A DNA stretch of 64,000 nucleotides from Anaerococcus tetradius ATCC 35098 (GTDB taxonomy: Bacteria; Bacillota; Clostridia; Tissierellales; Peptoniphilaceae). The number at the start of each line of letters is the position of its first letter. Position 1 is the first letter of the stretch. Shown piece after piece: positions 63,301 through 64,000 of this stretch. The position numbers were made by a program, and so were the translations under genes. Where the stretch lies: NCBI RefSeq assembly GCF_000159095.1, contig NZ_GG666295.1, positions 60,210 through 124,209 on the forward strand. The letters run 5' to 3'. Below the pieces are notes generated by a model. That model saw only the letters and a program-made list of their open reading frames with translations, was not told the origin of the DNA and ran no database searches.

Positions 63301-64000
63301 TATTGATTACAGACAAAGGCTTGTTGATAACAAGAATTTGCTAGATGATGAAATAAAAACTTACATAAAAGGAGAATCTCTAATAGAAGAGGCGATGCTA
63401 TATGCTCTAGAAGCTGGTAAGAGGATAAGGGCTAGCCTATTTTTAGAAACAAGGAGACTTTCTCGAAATCAAATCGATAAAAACGATTTACTATTCGCTT
63501 TGGCCATAGAGATGATTCAAGCTTACTCCTTAGTTCATGATGATTTGCCAGCAATGGATGATGATGATTATAGGAGAGGTAAGGAGAGCCTCCATAAACA
63601 TTTTGGAGAAGATTTAGGAATATTGACTGGTGATGCTTTGCTCAACGAAGCAACAAAACTTATGTTTGAAATTGCTTCTAGAGATTCTTCTTTTATAAAA
63701 GCTAGTCAATATCTTCTAAGCAAAACTGGTAAAGATGGGATGATAGAAGGACAAATATTAGATTTAAGACGTAGGAGGAATTACAACAAGGATTTTATAA
63801 TTGAAGTTTATGATAAAAAGACAGCCGATTTCTTCAAAGGAGCTATAGTTGCTGGAGCCTTAGTTAATGGATTTGACCAAGATACAATTAACAGTCTTGA
63901 AAGATATGCTTACTATCTAGGGCTTGGTTTTCAGATACAAGATGACCTACTTGAAAAAGATTATGGTGATGAAATTAATATTTTAAGTTTGATGGATTTA
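63293..64000 (+). CDS. ispA: Polyprenyl (farnesyl) diphosphate synthase, 3' end beyond window
   Basis: Condenses isopentenyl diphosphate with allylic diphosphates to make farnesyl (or geranyl) diphosphate. About 236 codons are visible from ATG 63293 (MNDIDYRQRLVDNKNLLDDE). The first aspartate-rich motif is HDDLPAMDDDDYRRG, the second is IQDDLLEKDYG near the window end, and ALEAGKRIRA is the usual N-terminal signature. It is cut by the window edge before its stop. The xseA-xseB-ispA order is common in Firmicutes. Confidence 0.93.
   Translation, partial: MNDIDYRQRLVDNKNLLDDEIKTYIKGESLIEEAMLYALEAGKRIRASLFLETRRLSRNQIDKNDLLFALAIEMIQAYSLVHDDLPAMDDDDYRRGKESLHKHFGEDLGILTGDALLNEATKLMFEIASRDSSFIKASQYLLSKTGKDGMIEGQILDLRRRRNYNKDFIIEVYDKKTADFFKGAIVAGALVNGFDQDTINSLERYAYYLGLGFQIQDDLLEKDYGDEINILSLMDL

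Noticed and set aside
1-64000. tRNA, rRNA, tmRNA or CRISPR arrays
   Set aside because: No cloverleaf-like clusters with CCA ends, rRNA signatures or regularly spaced direct repeats were seen by eye; a tRNAscan-SE or Infernal run would be decisive.
1-64000. Undescribed defence or toxin-antitoxin system
   Set aside because: Apart from the TetR unit and the small unknown membrane proteins, every sizeable gene belongs to a recognised housekeeping, transport or metabolic family; no paired small toxin/antitoxin genes, nucleases of defence type or recombinases were found.

Overview
The window is AT-rich, gene-dense chromosomal DNA from a low-GC, anaerobic Gram-positive bacterium. The gene content (two pyruvate:ferredoxin oxidoreductases, L-lactate dehydrogenase, PTS-linked dihydroxyacetone kinase, HPr kinase, T-box leaders, amino-acid and peptide catabolism, no respiratory genes) suggests an amino-acid/peptide fermenter of the Tissierellia/Peptoniphilaceae, perhaps Anaerococcus-like. 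That placement is inferred from gene content and protein style, not from a database match. No rRNA, tRNA, CRISPR array, prophage or transposase gene was seen.

Layout. 1-5.3 kb (minus strand): a DEAD-box RNA helicase cut by the window edge, the dhaK-dhaL-dhaM operon and a large FAD-dependent dehydrogenase. 5.4-10 kb (plus): a small membrane protein, a DUF697-type GTPase, a YwaF-like membrane protein, and a TetR regulator with two membrane proteins that share a matching palindromic operator. 10.2-15 kb: a tight operon of a membrane-anchored gamma-glutamyl hydrolase-like protein, Maf, a YjjG-like HAD phosphatase and peptidase T, then the Mg2+ transporter gene mgtE behind an unusual leader holding a small ORF and a possible pseudoknot. 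15.2-21.6 kb: a branched-chain amino-acid ABC transporter with two paralogous binding proteins, each behind its own T-box riboswitch, with predicted specifiers AUC (Ile) and CUA (Leu).

21.7-35.9 kb: an alpha/beta hydrolase with an MprF-like lysyltransferase, lactate dehydrogenase, a DAACS symporter, PFOR 1 with threonine dehydratase (a plausible Ser/Thr-to-acyl-CoA route), a DegV lipid-binding protein, an iron alcohol dehydrogenase, and an operon of an M20 amidohydrolase, an Spx/ArsC-like protein and a free-Met-(R)-sulfoxide reductase. 36-49.9 kb: trmB, a DUF4230 protein, a DUF1624 acyltransferase-like protein, folC, a short UvrD helicase, a nitroreductase, map, a hairpin-rich MITE-like element, tdk, ychF, pepP, uvrC and hprK. 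50.2-53.7 kb: the second, strongly promoted PFOR.

53.9-64 kb: a housekeeping run of asp23-like, fakA-like, recG, rsmD, coaD, a coiled-coil protein, tmcAL, efp, asp23-like, nusB, xseA, xseB and ispA (cut by the window end).

Functional threads. HprK and DhaM both depend on HPr, so the PTS is active here. FakA-like (54 kb) and DegV/FakB-like (31.7 kb) proteins together would make a fatty-acid kinase. Transcription units are clearly bounded by strong intrinsic terminators, several bidirectional between convergent genes. The most unusual elements are the mgtE leader, the paired Ile/Leu T-boxes, the shared TetR operators and two hairpin-rich repeats whose ends resemble insertion-sequence termini.
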